Below are positions 1-11,850 of a stretch of DNA of 64,000 nt, in pieces (position 1 is the stretch's first letter; every line of letters begins with the position of its first letter). The notes under the pieces are model-generated. The model was not told the DNA's origin, ran no database searches, and saw only the letters and a program-made list of their open reading frames with translations. The stretch lies in assembly GCA_038496445.1 (NCBI GenBank), contig JALMLS010000414.1, positions 1 through 64,000 on the forward strand. Reading direction: 5' to 3'. The translations under genes were made by a program, and so were the position numbers. This DNA is from Trichosphaerium sp. ATCC 40318 (taxonomy: Eukaryota; Discosea; Flabellinia; Trichosidae).

Positions 1-606
1 AGCGAACGTAGAAAGAACGTGCAATCAAATACCGAAAAAACCGGACTTGATTTTCGCACAACTCGTATCTGATACGAGTTGATACGGTTTTTGCATTTAG
101 TCACGCGTAACTGTTTTATTGTTGTGCTTTACTTGTTTGCTCGAGTAAAGAAAGAAAGCTAATATCACGTGATGAATTATGTTCTACTACATGCGCCAAA
201 AGAATGCAGAATATGAGTGCATTAGAAAACCATTCGGATTTGAAACAAGTATCAGCAGCTGCAAACAACTTGCTCCCATGCTCCTCAAAACCCATATAAC
301 ACCAACACAGAGTAAAAATTAGTGGTAGTTATCAATCATAAGGCGATATTTGGACAGTGGTAGTTGTCTATTAACCTGTAGACGTTTTTGCTTTGATAGA
401 ACCCATTTTCATCCCTTGTGCACTGTTACTGCTTCACAGCGCAATGACGCGTCTATTTTGGAACCTATAATGTTCTCTTATTTGAAAGAAAGTATAGTAA
501 ACTGTTTGTATGTCTTTTTTGTGGAATCACATTCGTTGCTTGCGTTTAGGCGAACCATTTACTTTTTTGTTTCCAAGCTTCAAACATAGTCTCAAACACA
601 ACCTCA
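1..606. other. Upstream intergenic region
   Basis: No coding exon is supported here. A short open frame at 350-589 has no splice signals or recognisable product. A CACGTG palindrome lies at 166-171. The segment probably contains the promoter and 5' leader of the Rac gene that starts at 607. Confidence 0.5.
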
Positions 607-1982
607 ATGGCAACACAAATAAAACTCGTTGTAGTAGGAGATGGCGCTGTTGGTAAGTAAACACTCGGAGATATATTCTATGACGGTTGGCGCACGTGGG
701 GCGGCTCCGCAATCGTAAATAGAAGACAACAAAATCGTCTAGTTAATTTTTTTTTTGTATACTTTTACTACACCCGCGTCTATGCTTCTCTTGTAGTTAC
801 TTACCTTCGTGTATAGGTAAAACGTGCCTCTTGATCAGTTATGCTAATAACAGTTTCCCTGATGATTACGTACCTACTGTATTGTACGACCTCATAGAAC
901 CACGTTTTTTTCAAAATTAACAAATATCAAAAAAAACCAACAATCCAAATTTTTTTTGGTGTTACGGATAAAACATCGAGATGTTCAATTTTCTTTTCTG
1001 TTTTGGCCTCGTTCGTATCCCCACTATCTTATTTCTCTTTATAGCGATAATTACGTGGTAACTGTGACTGCAGGTGATCAATCTATCGAATTAGGATTGT
1101 GGGATACCGCAGGCACGTGATTTTGAAACCAGTAGCAAAATCGTCCATTGTTTAGAATTTTTGTGGGCACAACACCCAAAAACTCAATTAAAAATTGTTA
1201 TCTTCTTTTCAAGACTTTTACACCATCACTGCGAACAGTGTGAACGATTTTAAACAAATATTTGTAAATGTACAGACCGAAACGAAACTTTCTTTGTTTT
1301 TTTTTTTCTTCGTGGATTGCAGTAGAAAAATGGGAAACTCATTTCTTTTTAATAGGGCAGGAAGAATATGATAAATTGAGACCATTGTCTTACGCAAACG
1401 CAAACGTATTTTTGATATGTTTCTCTATTGTAAACCCTACTTCATATGAAAACGTGCAAGCCAAGGTACCCACACGTGATAAAATTTTTAAGAAAACAAC
1501 GTTTTTCTTTAAAGGAAAAACGCCACCAGTAGGCCTGAAAATAAGCACGTGCTTGGCCGATTTTTTCGATTATACCACCAAGCGTATTTGAACTGACAAT
1601 TACCATTAGTGGTACCCAGAGCTAGTACACTACAGTCCTGGAGAGGCCATTATCTTGGTCGGCACAAAAGTCGATTTGCGTTCAGACAGCGCCATTCAAG
1701 AAAAATTGAAGGCTGTTGGACAGAGCCCAATCACTGTTGAACAAGGTAACGACCTCGCTAAAAAAGTAAGCGCTGTTTCCTACATGGAATGCAGTGCTAA
1801 AACCCAAGAAGGTCTAAAAGAGGTACCACCAAAGAAAGAAAAGAGAGCAAAAAAAATTCCTAAATGGTTCCTTTTTTTTTTGATCAGTTTGCTTAACAAG
1901 ATGGTAGGTATTCGATGAGGCTGTAAAAGCTGTACTCTTTTCTAGCAACAAGAAGAAGAGAGGAAGGTGTACATTATTGTAG
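607..1982 (+). CDS. Rac-type small GTPase
   Basis: A Rho-family GTPase of 192 residues, the usual Rac length, that would control actin dynamics at the plasma membrane. Six exons: 607-652, 817-883, 1045-1112, 1356-1465, 1610-1822 and 1908-1982, all in phase. Visible motifs are the P-loop GDGAVGKTC, switch I with YVPTVFDNY, switch [19 protein letters not shown], the guanine-specificity motif TKVDL, the Rho insert helix, SAK, a polybasic stretch (NKKKRGR) and a C-terminal CTLL prenylation box, which predicts geranylgeranylation. Intron 3 has a GC donor (gcacgt) where the others have GT. The start is the first ATG in front of the P-loop exon. Assignment to Rac rather than Rho or Cdc42 rests on overall similarity and is quite secure. 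Confidence 0.95.
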
Positions 1983-3513
1983 AGGGCTAATACTTTGAAA
2001 TTATAAGCGGACTACTGTATATCGTATGATCGTCTCTATGATGGCGGTTGTAATTTGAGTTAGAGGATTTTCCAAAAAAGAAAAAAAAAAGAAAAAAAAA
2101 GACAAAAAACCCAAGACGGCTTGTGGGCTTTGTTGACACTTAAAAAAAACACTGTAACTTGTTAATCCCACACCAGTTTAAATTAATTATGTGTACACCT
2201 ATTATTTGTCAAGTAATCTAGAAATATCATCGCCGTACATGCTCCTCAGATTGACAGGAAAAATTGTATGATTTTTTTGTCTCTGGAGTATTCAGACGGG
2301 ACAGGACTTGATAAACTGCTATTCACTTTACTATAAGATATTTCACGTGAACGTTTCGAGGTACAACACGTGGTGACGCTTGCCTCAAGATACAATCTCC
2401 AATTTCATTGGGAGGTGCCTGTGGTGCAAGTATGCGAGCAGCGAACAAAGTGGAAGATATATTAAGTGAGCGTTTATAAACCTGTGCAGTTGGTGTTCTA
2501 CTGAATTGCAGAAAAACTGAGAAAACTACACAATTGAATTGGAGTTTTAGGCATTATGCGCTTCTACTATTGCAATAATATGCGACGTAGTAACAATCTA
2601 AGACTTCCAAAAAAGAAAACAACAAGTTAAATTTAACTCAAAGTATACCCAAAACAATACTTCATAGTATCCAACACACGACTCGTAATGGTGTTACGTA
2701 ACGTATACGTTGTAGAACGAAGCGTAGTTTCGTTTTTTGTTTTCAGATTATCTCTTTGTATCACCATCAAACAAACGCTTAATGTATATCACATGAACAC
2801 TGTGTTGAGAACCCAATTAGAAAACTATAGGCCACTTTTGTTGTTGATAAAAATGTTTAGTTTGCAACTTGCAAACACTTGGTTTTACACCACCCTACAA
2901 TACGTATACTTCTATGTAATCTAAACACCTCAAACGAATAAACGAAATAGCGCTAGTTGCGGAAATTCTGACTCAAACAAAGAAAAAAAGTCGCGTAGTC
3001 ACCGTAACTTGTAGTGCAACAATCATTGCTACCTTTCATGTCCAACAAGTGCTGTCTAACTTGAAAAAGTAGTAAACTAGCGATATAAACTGTTTATGCC
3101 AATAGAACAATCGGAAAGGGAGTTGCAACCATACAATAGGTTTTTCGTACGCAGTAGAAAACTCGCTTTTTTTTTCTTTTTTTGGTCAAATCCTCACACC
3201 AAAAATCCAAAACAACACACGTCTTGGATTTCTTATTTCACAAATGGTACGGGTGTATACATATCAGAGAAAATACCGCAGTTGCGGTATTGTTTTTTTT
3301 TTTTTTTGTTGCTTTAAGCTTTAAATCTTTTCCCTCGCTTTCCTGGTACACAAAACACAACCACAGTTCCTTTAGATACCCTATGGTATCCCCACAACGC
3401 CCCAATTTTATCCGGAATACCTAGTTTTCGATTAACAGGAATTTGATACGCAAAACATCTACCCACTACTTGTTGTTTTTTTTTTCTCGTACGTATGCTA
3501 ACTAGTCGCTTAG
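1983..3513. other. Intergenic region, AT-rich
   Basis: About 1.5 kb with poly-A/T runs (near 2080, 3290 and 3480) and CACGTG sites at 2344 and 2367. Small open frames (2688-2924, 3096-3317, 3314-3517) lack convincing composition or splice context. An ATG-only first exon for the next gene may lie at 3383-3385, followed by a possible intron ending at 3513. Confidence 0.4.
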
Positions 3514-5910
3514 TCACTCACTAAAGCCATTTTACTGGCTCTGTTCGCCGTAGTGGTTCTATCACAATCTATTGATTTGAGCCGTTGCCCTGAAGTAGAT
3601 CTCGTGTTTTTATATGGTAAATTACGCACTCTTATAGTAACAACCCTGTGCAATTGCCTTTTTTTTTTTGCTGCAGTTTTCTTTCATCGCTTTTTGTTTA
3701 ATTCTGCTAGATTTGTCTCAATCAATGGACGAAGAGGGCGGAAACGCTTGCGAAAGTATCGCTACTTTAACACAAGCACTAACAGAAGAAGGTATTGGTA
3801 TTTCGTCAATTCAAAATTGGGCCATGGGTAAACCGGATGATTGGAAAACCAGTGACCTTGTGGATCGTTTTGAGTGTGTTGCAACTAACCCAGACGGCCA
3901 GTACTTGACTGAAGAAACCGTCTACTTTCAGCCTGATCTACCGAACCAAGAGAGAGGGGAAGCCTACGACATATGCCAATGGCCTAACGATGAAAATCGT
4001 GGTAACGATGAGAATTGGGCTGCAGCAAGTAGTAATGCCGCTGTATACTATGAATGGACGCGTTGTTCTATGCGTGTAGTCATTCCTTTCGGTGATGAAT
4101 CCGGCTGCCATGGTAGCGGAGGCTCCGATACTACTGAAGGTGTTTGGCCTTGCCCTTTTGCAGGTGGCTCAGAGGGTTGCTGCCGTGCGTTTTTTTTTTT
4201 GAATATTTGAAATCAGTTCTCTTCAATTAAGTAAACCTCCTTAACCTCCTTGCATAGTCACTGGTTCTGCGCAAGATACCAGTAGAGAGTATCTGGTAGG
4301 AAGACAAGCTGGTAATATTGCTTCAGAGATGGGGGTTACACTATTTCCAATTAGCGGTGACGTTCCTGGTACGTTTTCTAGCGAATGATTGTTTTATGTT
4401 AACATCCTTTTGTTTAGACGTACAAAATGGCTTTACAACAGCTTGCTTAGTAGATCAAATGACGGGAATGGTAAACAGAGCTCCATCTGGAAGCGCTTTC
4501 CTTGCAGATATTGCAGCTGACAAGGAAACGTTCGTGAATTCCATTAAGAACTCAATTGAGTCATTGTGTCAACTTATTGCGAGCAATGAGGGTTCTGTTG
4601 ATCCACAAACCGGACGTTATTGCTACAGTACTGGTGCTAGACCATCTACACTAACTGCTATATCTGCAAATAGTGTTATTAAAACGATAGACGGATCCCT
4701 AACAGGCGGTGAACCACCTTCTGGTTACTTAGCGCAAGCTGACTCTATGAACTATGCTGGATGGTCTGATTACCAATTCCCAGCTACCCACAATGGTACA
4801 TATCGGTTTAAAACAACTTCTTGTTATTGTGGGGTTTTTACTAATTCTTACAAACAGACAATGATAAATTTTTCCGTATCGACTTTCAAATGGATACAAG
4901 CGAGTTGGGTTCCTTTAGACCAACTGATGACTTTCCTCCTGTATTTTGTGTATTAGGTGGTAAAACAAGTACGCAATCAGTACCCCCACACTAGATTGAT
5001 TGTTTGGCTAACAACTTTGTTCAAAGTTAGCGCCTGGATGAACACAGAACGACTTGTAGAAAGTGACCAATTTTCTTCAGGCCGCTATTCCTCCACAACT
5101 GGCCTCAAATACAAAAAATGGACACAATGCTGGGAATGGCCAAAGGGCTTTGTACACACAAGCGAAGGTCTTAATGCTGAGCGTGCATGGGGTGGTAGTT
5201 TCGTACTTGTTCACATTAGTGACATTGATACATCCGTTAACAACCAATTCGACATGAAACTCGTCGTACCTAGAGAAATTGGTGAACTTGTCGATCCAAA
5301 TGCTCCACCAACGCTTCCTCCTACTAGGCGTACTACAAGTCCTCCTGTACCGCCAACACCTGCACCTACTCGTGCTCCAAATACTCTTCCTCCTACTCGT
5401 GTTGCTCAACCTACAACTCCAGTAGCACCTACAGCACCAATAGTATTTACAGCCCCACCTACAGCAACACAATCCCCAATCTTTAATCCAACTGGACCTC
5501 CAACAACAGAAGTACCAACGCCACCAGTAACCCCAACTACTGCCGTACCAACTACTGTAACCCCTACTATACCTACAACTGAGGCCCCAGTATCACCTAC
5601 TGAGCGTGCTACTCTTCCTCCACTAGGAGTTGGACAAACATATTCTCCGTCTCAGATTGCTTCTACAGCTATACCTAGCGAGGGTGTTACTCTTCCTCCA
5701 CTAGGAGTTGGACAAACGTATTCTCCAGCTCAGATTGCCTCTACAGCTACCCCAGGTGGTGATGGAAGCGGTCCTTCTGCACCAGTTGCTCCTGATGCTA
5801 TTAGGACTACGTCTCCTAACGGTAACAGCGGATTTATTGGCAGTTTCTCTTCCCGTGTAGTCGTTTCATTGGCAGTAATCTGTTTGGCTTTTATCGCTGC
5901 ATTGCTTTAA
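3514..5910 (+). CDS. Secreted/GPI-type surface protein with Thr/Pro-rich stalk
   Basis: A multi-exon extracellular protein. The first supported exon (3514-3616) encodes a hydrophobic signal peptide (core AILLALFAVVVLSQS). Following exons start at 3711, at about 4260, at about 4419, at about 4860 (the frame reading DNDKFFRIDF) and at about 5027. A Cys-containing N-terminal region with many Trp and Cys residues is followed by a long Thr/Pro-rich, mucin-like stalk (about 5290-5760). A C-terminal hydrophobic tail (VVVSLAVICLAFIAALL, then stop) has no basic residues after it, which is typical of a GPI signal. The true ATG is unresolved. Splicing an ATG-only exon at 3383-3385 to 3514 keeps the frame. 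I do not recognise the N-terminal domain. A cell-surface adhesin or enzyme is possible, and no function is assigned. Confidence 0.75.
5611..5760 (+). repeat. Tandem 78-bp (26-residue) coding repeat in the stalk
   Basis: Two copies of a 78-bp unit begin at 5611 and 5689. Each encodes TLPPLGVGQTYSP followed by (S/A)QIASTA. They are in frame within the Thr/Pro-rich stalk and differ by few bases, which suggests recent slippage or unequal exchange. Confidence 0.8.
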
Positions 5911-6357
5911 AAAGCATGAAACACGGCATTTCCATTCAAACAACGAGAGAACTGGAAAACTTATCTTATTTTCACACAAAACAAAAAAAAAGAAAAAAGA
6001 ATCACCAGATCAAAAGTGAAATGTATCAACAACCTTTTAAATAAATTCTATTTACAACAATTTGTCAATCTTATTCCTTCAACCAACAATTTGAAATAAT
6101 TCAGCATGAATTACACGCTACACGCCTACGTGCTCTGTATTTTTCTCGTGGAATAAAGTTATCTTTCCGGTGGCGACCGGGAGTACAAGACAGTTCCATT
6201 CAGGTATTTAAAAAGCCTTCTTTGGTTGTAATAATAACTAAGACAATGTTTATTGCATGAATGGCTTGAGTTTACATCTTTTTTTAGTTTGCCGAATAGA
6301 AATATTTATTTAAACGGTGAGGTGTTTAAGGAGGGGTTTGGGGGTTCCTAGCCTACC
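5911..6357. other. Intergenic region between convergent genes
   Basis: It contains the 3' ends of two convergent genes. It is AT-rich with an A-run near 5981. I see no exon or RNA gene. Confidence 0.5.
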
Positions 6358-7836
6358 TTATAAGTCTAGGAGGAGTGTTCTTGGGTCCTCTACGCCTTCT
6401 TTGATCTTTCTCAAAAAGAGGACAGCATCACGACCGTCAATGAGACGATGATCGTAAGTAAGAGCCAAGTACATCATAGGACGGATAACGATTTCGCCGT
6501 TTACTACAACTGGTTGCTCCTGTATACCGTGCATACCTAGAATAGCGGATTGCGGTGGGTTAATGATAGGTGTGCCCATCATAGATCCGTATACGCCTAA
6601 TTAATAGCTTAGATCTATTATCAATACAAAAGAAGACTGTCAAAGTTGTTTTTAAAGGGATTTGCGTACCGCCGTTTGAGATTGTAAAAGTGCCTCCTTG
6701 CATCTCTTCTACGCTAATCTTGTTTTCTTTGCCCTTTTTGCCTAGTTCACCAATAGTCTTTTCAACGTCGGCAAAGGACATATTCTCTACTTGTCGTAGC
6801 ACAGGTACAAGAAGACCGCGTGGTGTAGCAACAGCAATGCTGATATCAACTGAATCCTTGTGAACAATATCATTTCCATCAATATGAGCGTTAACGATTG
6901 GAAATTGTTGCAAGGCGTTGCAAGAAGCCTAAAAAAAACCAACGCGTAAATAACAACATGAATGATGATTCCAGGGTACCTTAACAAAAGCGGACATGAA
7001 GCCCAACTTAACACCATGCTTCTTCAAAAATGCGTCTTTGTGTGTGGTACGCATGTCAATCAAGTTACCCAAGTTTGCGTGTTGGAACGTTGTGAGTAAT
7101 GCAGCAGTGTTTTGTGAAGCCTTCAATCTCTCTGCGGTACGTACACGAATAGGTCTCATTCTTTCCTATTTTTCGAAAAAAAAAGTCAGAACTCTCTACG
7201 AGATCATCTGGAGGCACTCAAACAGTTGCCTATGGAAAGGATACGTACACGACGTTCGCCTGATCCTGCTGGTTTATCTACTTTAGGTGCTGTAGGAGGT
7301 GGAGTTGGTGCTGATTTTGGTTGTTCGGGTTTTTTGGCTTCTTCCTTCTTTGGTGCTTCCGTTTGGGCCTTGGCTGGTTCTGCAGACTTTGCTGGCTCGG
7401 CAGGCTTGGCAGCAGCGGCACCTTCGGTGAGCACAGCAATCTTTTGATCTACTTGTACTGTGTCTGATTCTTCGACCAATAGGTCGGTGATGGTACCAGC
7501 AGTAGGTGCTCTAATGTCTACTTCAACTTTATCCGTTTCGATTTGTCCAATCGTCTCGTCGACGTCTACTGAGTCTCCTTTTGCTTTGACCCAAGTGTGT
7601 AATACACCCTCTGTAATAGAATCACCCATTGGTGGGACTTTGATGTCAATTACATCTAATAACGCGTCAGAAGGAGATAATGTAATCTTGAGGTTATTTC
7701 GGAGACTGTGTCAGCGAAAACGCCATTGGTGCGAATAGAAAGACCGTGGTGAGTACCTCCAGTCGCATACCACCTAGTTGCGTTCGTAGACGCAGCTAGC
7801 GGTGTTTTAATCTCGTTTACGCTGTTTTTTTGCCAT
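6358..7836 (-). CDS. DLST: Dihydrolipoamide succinyltransferase (E2 of 2-oxoglutarate dehydrogenase)
   Basis: Mitochondrial TCA-cycle enzyme that moves the succinyl group from lipoate to CoA. Read on the minus strand, an N-terminal lipoyl domain carries the lipoylated lysine in [10 protein letters not shown] Pro/Ala/Lys linker follows (about 7260-7440), then the catalytic domain in three further exons, with [27 protein letters not shown] and the active-site motif [11 protein letters not shown]. It ends LLLDL. No separate peripheral-subunit-binding domain is visible between the lipoyl and catalytic domains, as in animal DLST. The first exons (about 7640-7836) are uncertain. One frame ([17 protein letters not shown] and onward) looks like presequence but runs out of frame with the lipoyl exon near 7690. 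A candidate ATG is at 7834-7836. Confidence 0.93.
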
Positions 7837-8099
7837 AGCGAATAGTTTGCTGATAGTACTTTAGGTTGGCTTGTAGTACGTATTGTTGTACGAGTATTGT
7901 GCTGTACAACACGCTAAACAACACAGTTAAATAATTTAAACGTGAAAAAACGGCTTCACTAATTTCATTACCTGACTGTACGTTGATGAAAACTTTGTGG
8001 CAGTGCGTAGTAAAGCCATTGATACCTATTTGTATTGGTAGAAACGACAGTAAGCGAGCACTTATCGAGACTTAAGCATTTTATCAACAAAACCAAACA
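7837..8099. promoter_or_regulatory. Divergent promoter region between two mitochondrial genes
   Basis: The roughly 260 bp between the probable DLST start and the RRF start serve two divergently transcribed mitochondrial protein genes. This arrangement would suit shared regulation. No specific motif is claimed. Confidence 0.45.
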
Positions 8100-9408
8100 A
8101 TGTTGCGTGGAGTGGCTTCGTTACGGATTCAAGCAGTACGACAATACAAAACAAAACAAATTTAACCGTATGGCCACATGTTAACCGTATTAGCGTGTTG
8201 CGACTCGCCCATACACTACTAGCACGCGTGGTGTACAACGTGTGAGCGTTAAAACAGGAAACAATACACTTCGCAAGAATCTGGCTCAAACAGACTTTAA
8301 CTCCAGTCCTTGGCAACGAGTGAGGACCTACCATACGACTAACTTCGCTTTGAAGAAAGGTGGTGGCAAAGGAGGAAAGGGAAACAAAAAAAAAGGTGGT
8401 GGAGGCGGTGGACAAAGTGACGCAGAGCCTACAGGTGGTAATGAAGCTGAAGGTGCAAAATAAGAGACAAATAACCGTATTTTTTGAAAAATGACATTCC
8501 TCCTAGAGTTTGACTTTAAAGCGTTCTCTAAAGCAACAGCCGAAGTAATAAGTGAATGTGAGGAGGAACTTCGCGGTCTGGTACGTTTTCTGACACCTAG
8601 AAAAAAGCTGTTTTCTCAATTTTGTTTTGGCAAGTTTGGGTTTCAGTTGGACTTACATGCATATTTTAGACCCTAGGTAGGGCTGATCCAAAGACTGTTC
8701 GTAATATAGAGTGCGAATCAGGTACTATAGCCTCTTTGGGACAAGTTTCTGTTAGAGACAGAAATACAATGCTTGTATCTCTCTATGACCCTGATATGGT
8801 CAGTGAAGTTGTTGAAGGTTGTCGTGATGCTGATATGGGACTTAAAGTCAGTATCCAGGGTGGTACTGTCTCAGTTTCTTTCCCAAAGTACGTTTTATTT
8901 TAAGTTAAAAAAAATGGCATGTTTTTCACGTGTTTTTTTGTCTGTTTTGTACTTGTATTATCTGTGGTTTCTGTGTTTTTTAAACCTGTGCATAATGAGC
9001 TATTAGACCAACAAATGAAGTACGACAAAAACTGATAAAGAAGGCGAAGGAAACTCAACAAGAAGTATGGATTTTTTGGTTTTTTTTAATTTTTGTTTGG
9101 ATATAGTACAGTCTAGGGCTCATTATGCTCTTCTAGTATAAAGATAGTATAAGAGAAGTACGTCATGAGCATATGGACCTTTTATCCGAATTGGAAGGAG
9201 TTCCAGAAGACGCAATACGTCGTAGCAAATCAAGGGTAAGCGCAAACCGCTTTGTGCCATTTCTCACTATTTTTTTTCAAACTTTTTGCTATCCTTTTTA
9301 CTCACCCTTGTTTTACCCTAGATTCAAAATAATGTTACTGAGTCGAATGCTAAAATTGATAAGATGATAAAGGAAAAAGTGAAAGAAATCGAAACACAAC
9401 AGACATAA
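8100..9408 (+). CDS. Mitochondrial ribosome recycling factor
   Basis: Releases mitochondrial ribosomes from mRNA after termination. Seven exons join in phase: 8100-8135, 8194-8452, 8507-8580, 8670-8887, 9007-9064, 9137-9235 and 9322-9408, giving 276 residues. The N-terminus (MLRGVASLR, then VATRPYTTSTRG) is a basic mitochondrial presequence. A low-complexity Lys/Gly segment (about residues 75-85) precedes the RRF domain, whose hallmarks are GRADPKTVRNI, VSVRDRNTMLVSLYDPDM, RPTNEVRQKLIKKAKE and the helical end with IREVRHEHMDLL. Bacterial RRF is about 185 residues, so this protein has roughly 90 extra N-terminal residues. The start ATG is the only one in phase with the presequence. Confidence 0.9.
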
Positions 9409-10300
9409 TCAAATATTACGTTAAATCAATTCAAACAACAATCGAAAGTGGCTACATATTAATTCTTGAGTAAGTAAAATCACAAATAAAAACACGTGAC
9501 AAGATATGTTTTTCAGTTGTTGGAAGAAGATTTGACATATTTCCTTTTTACTTTTTGTTGCAGTCAATCCATTTGTGTCAAAGCGTTGTAACTAGTCTTC
9601 TCTTATTGTGCGTTTCAAGTACTAAACACTTATTTATTTGCGACTCTGAAATGATGTTGTACCATCAAACCCAATTGAAGGCTGAATGATTTGCAACAAG
9701 TAAAAAAAACTAAGTTGGCAAATGGCTCTTTACTTGAGTTGAAACGCAATAAGTCTATGGATAGTTTGTATAGCTATAATTTGGCCCTAGAAAACGCTAG
9801 GGGAGCATGTTGTTTTGCTTATTAATCAATTGTAGTGTGGGTTAATGGAGAAGTCCACCTCCCTTAAAGCTTTCAAACAAAGTTTGATTACAATCCAGAA
9901 TTGAAACAAGAATTTGATTGTTGAAGAACTCATGCGGTTATCTGTTGTCGACTTTTCACACCAGACTGGTGAATAGTAAAATACCACAAGCTACCATTAG
10001 TCGAAAAACAAAAACTAAAATTTTATCAGTTAGAGCCTACAAGTATTGAAGAACGCGCAAGATATTTAAACAACCTAGTCTCACAAAAAAACAGATTCGA
10101 GTACAACATTTACTTTGCTTGTTACATAAAACCCAGGATCCCGATTTCAAAAAAGAAATACTCTACGTATCACTCTTTTTTAACAGTATCATCTATTAAG
10201 ATTTTCCACATATCTTGTGCAAGTGTAAATCAAGTGACAAAATTAAATTAATTTAAAATTCTTCTATTTGTTACAACAGTGCTTATCATTGGTTTAGTGT
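9409..10300. other. Intergenic region between convergent genes
   Basis: About 0.9 kb of AT-rich DNA between the RRF and HRDC/PBZ genes. I see no exon with splice sites, no tRNA-like box pair and no repeat. Confidence 0.5.
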
Positions 10301-11850
10301 TTACGCTACAGAACATCTTTCATTGGAAGGTTGACTAGGCTCACTATCACCATCCTCATCATCATTATTACTATCAGGATCATCGCTTTCAAGGGCAGGG
10401 TCATCCTGGTCTTCACTTTCAGACTGTTCATTATTACTGTCATCACTATCTTCCATAACCTCGTCATCACTGTCATCACTGTCACGACTATGTTCCACCA
10501 CATCATCGCTGCCATCACTATCTTTCAAACCTTTTTTATGTACTACAACGTTACTAGCAAAAAAGTAAGCTTTTGATATGATGCAACATTAAAAGTTTTT
10601 CAGTTACCTGTGAGTTTTATAATCTTTGTCTCCAGGATGACTAAAATGAGCCAAATGACGTTTATGCTTCCTGTAACATTTTGAACCATACATACACTTT
10701 TTTCTTCCTGTAGAATTTTGTTGTTTTTTTAACGTGTTTGGCTACAATGTGCATGTTAAGTTTGGTTCTTAAAACTTGACTTAATTATTTTTTTTCTTCA
10801 GATTTTTGGGATGTAGTTAACTCACCTCTTGTGCTATTTCATCATCATCATTATCATCATCATCACTTGTACTATCTTCATTATTGTCTTGACTATCTTC
10901 TTCCATATCATCATCATTATCTTTACATGTCCAAGCCAATGATTCATACCTGACCATCAACTTGTTGCAATCCGCTTTTTTTCCTAATTTCAAAATCTCC
11001 AAAAAAAAGTTTCCATAATGACTTAATTTCTTTTCGCCTATACCCTTGATAGCAAGCATATCTTTATAGTTCTTTGGTTTATAATGACATAGAGATAATA
11101 ATGTAGAATTATTAAAAACACAATAAGCAGGTAGACGCTCCTTACTACACAGTAAAAGTCGCAATTCAACAAATTTTTTGTATAGCACTTTATCATCGTC
11201 TGACAGGTTTTTTGGAACAATTATTGCGTTTTTCTTACCACCACGTGGTGATGCACGTGATGATGACGAAGTGCGTGCACGTTTTCTTGCAGGTGAACCA
11301 TTTGGTAATCCGCGTTTTTCAGGTGCCTAGAAGGATAAGAGAAAGCAACAGAACGCACGGGATGTCAAAATAGAAGATTTCACTCATATCTATGACGTTT
11401 ATAATATTTCACTGTTTACGCGTTCGGCTTGGTTACGCGCGTAAACGTTTGAGTCAGTTTTTGAAAAAAAATGACAAATCTAATGACGTTTTTTCTACGA
11501 ATGTGTATTGGCGGTTTTCAGCGCGTGTCAAAAAGTTCAAGGAATGGTTTACAAAATAAAAAAGATGCTTACTTGCTTTGCCAGCCTTCTAGACCTTCGG
11601 CTACCTTGTAAAGGACTAGAAAATGGCGATCTCTTGCGTTTTCGGTTTGCCTGAGGAGTGTTAGTGCTTATCAACAGCTTTTCTCGTATTATGCCTTTGG
11701 TGGTGTTTTTTTAGCCTTTGCAAACAAAGCAGCAGACCCTGTGTCGTCTGTAAGTCCTAGTTTCTCGAGTAGGGCTTTGTTTCTCTGTATTTTTGCTAAA
11801 CGTTGCGCTTCGTAATCGCTTACTTCCGAATTAATGGTCTTGGCGCTCAT
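10301..11850 (-). CDS. HRDC-domain protein with PBZ zinc finger and acidic tail
   Basis: A probable nuclear DNA-repair or chromatin protein. Starting from ATG 11848-11850, exon 1 encodes RLAKIQRNKALLEKLGL. A GC-donor intron (gcataa) then leads to a basic exon with SRRSRRLAKQ. Next comes a large exon (about 11330-10820) with an HRDC domain (KKFVELRLLLCSKERLPAY to MLAIKGIGEKKLSHYG) and an Asp/Ser-rich stretch. An exon of about 10725-10610 carries the poly-ADP-ribose-binding PBZ finger CMYGSKCYRKHKRHLAHFSH. The last exon is an Asp/Ser/Glu-rich tail. All junctions are in phase. HRDC domains bind nucleic acid in RecQ and RNase D proteins, but no helicase or exonuclease domain is seen. The HRDC-PBZ pairing suggests recruitment to PARylated DNA lesions, which is inference. 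Confidence 0.85.

Noticed and set aside
2688-2924. 78-codon plus-strand ORF
   Set aside because: No domain, no splice context and no paralogue. Composition is like random AT-rich DNA.
5077-5472. 131-codon minus-strand ORF rich in Cys, Arg and Trp
   Set aside because: It is the antisense of the Thr/Pro-rich stalk of the surface protein. Its composition follows from the repeat codons.
7204-7629. Lipoyl-domain ORF considered as a bacterial-type single gene or recent transfer
   Set aside because: The gene continues through typical host introns and the product is an ordinary mitochondrial DLST.
10331-10576. Ile/Thr-rich plus-strand ORF
   Set aside because: Antisense of the Asp/Ser-rich tail of the HRDC/PBZ protein.
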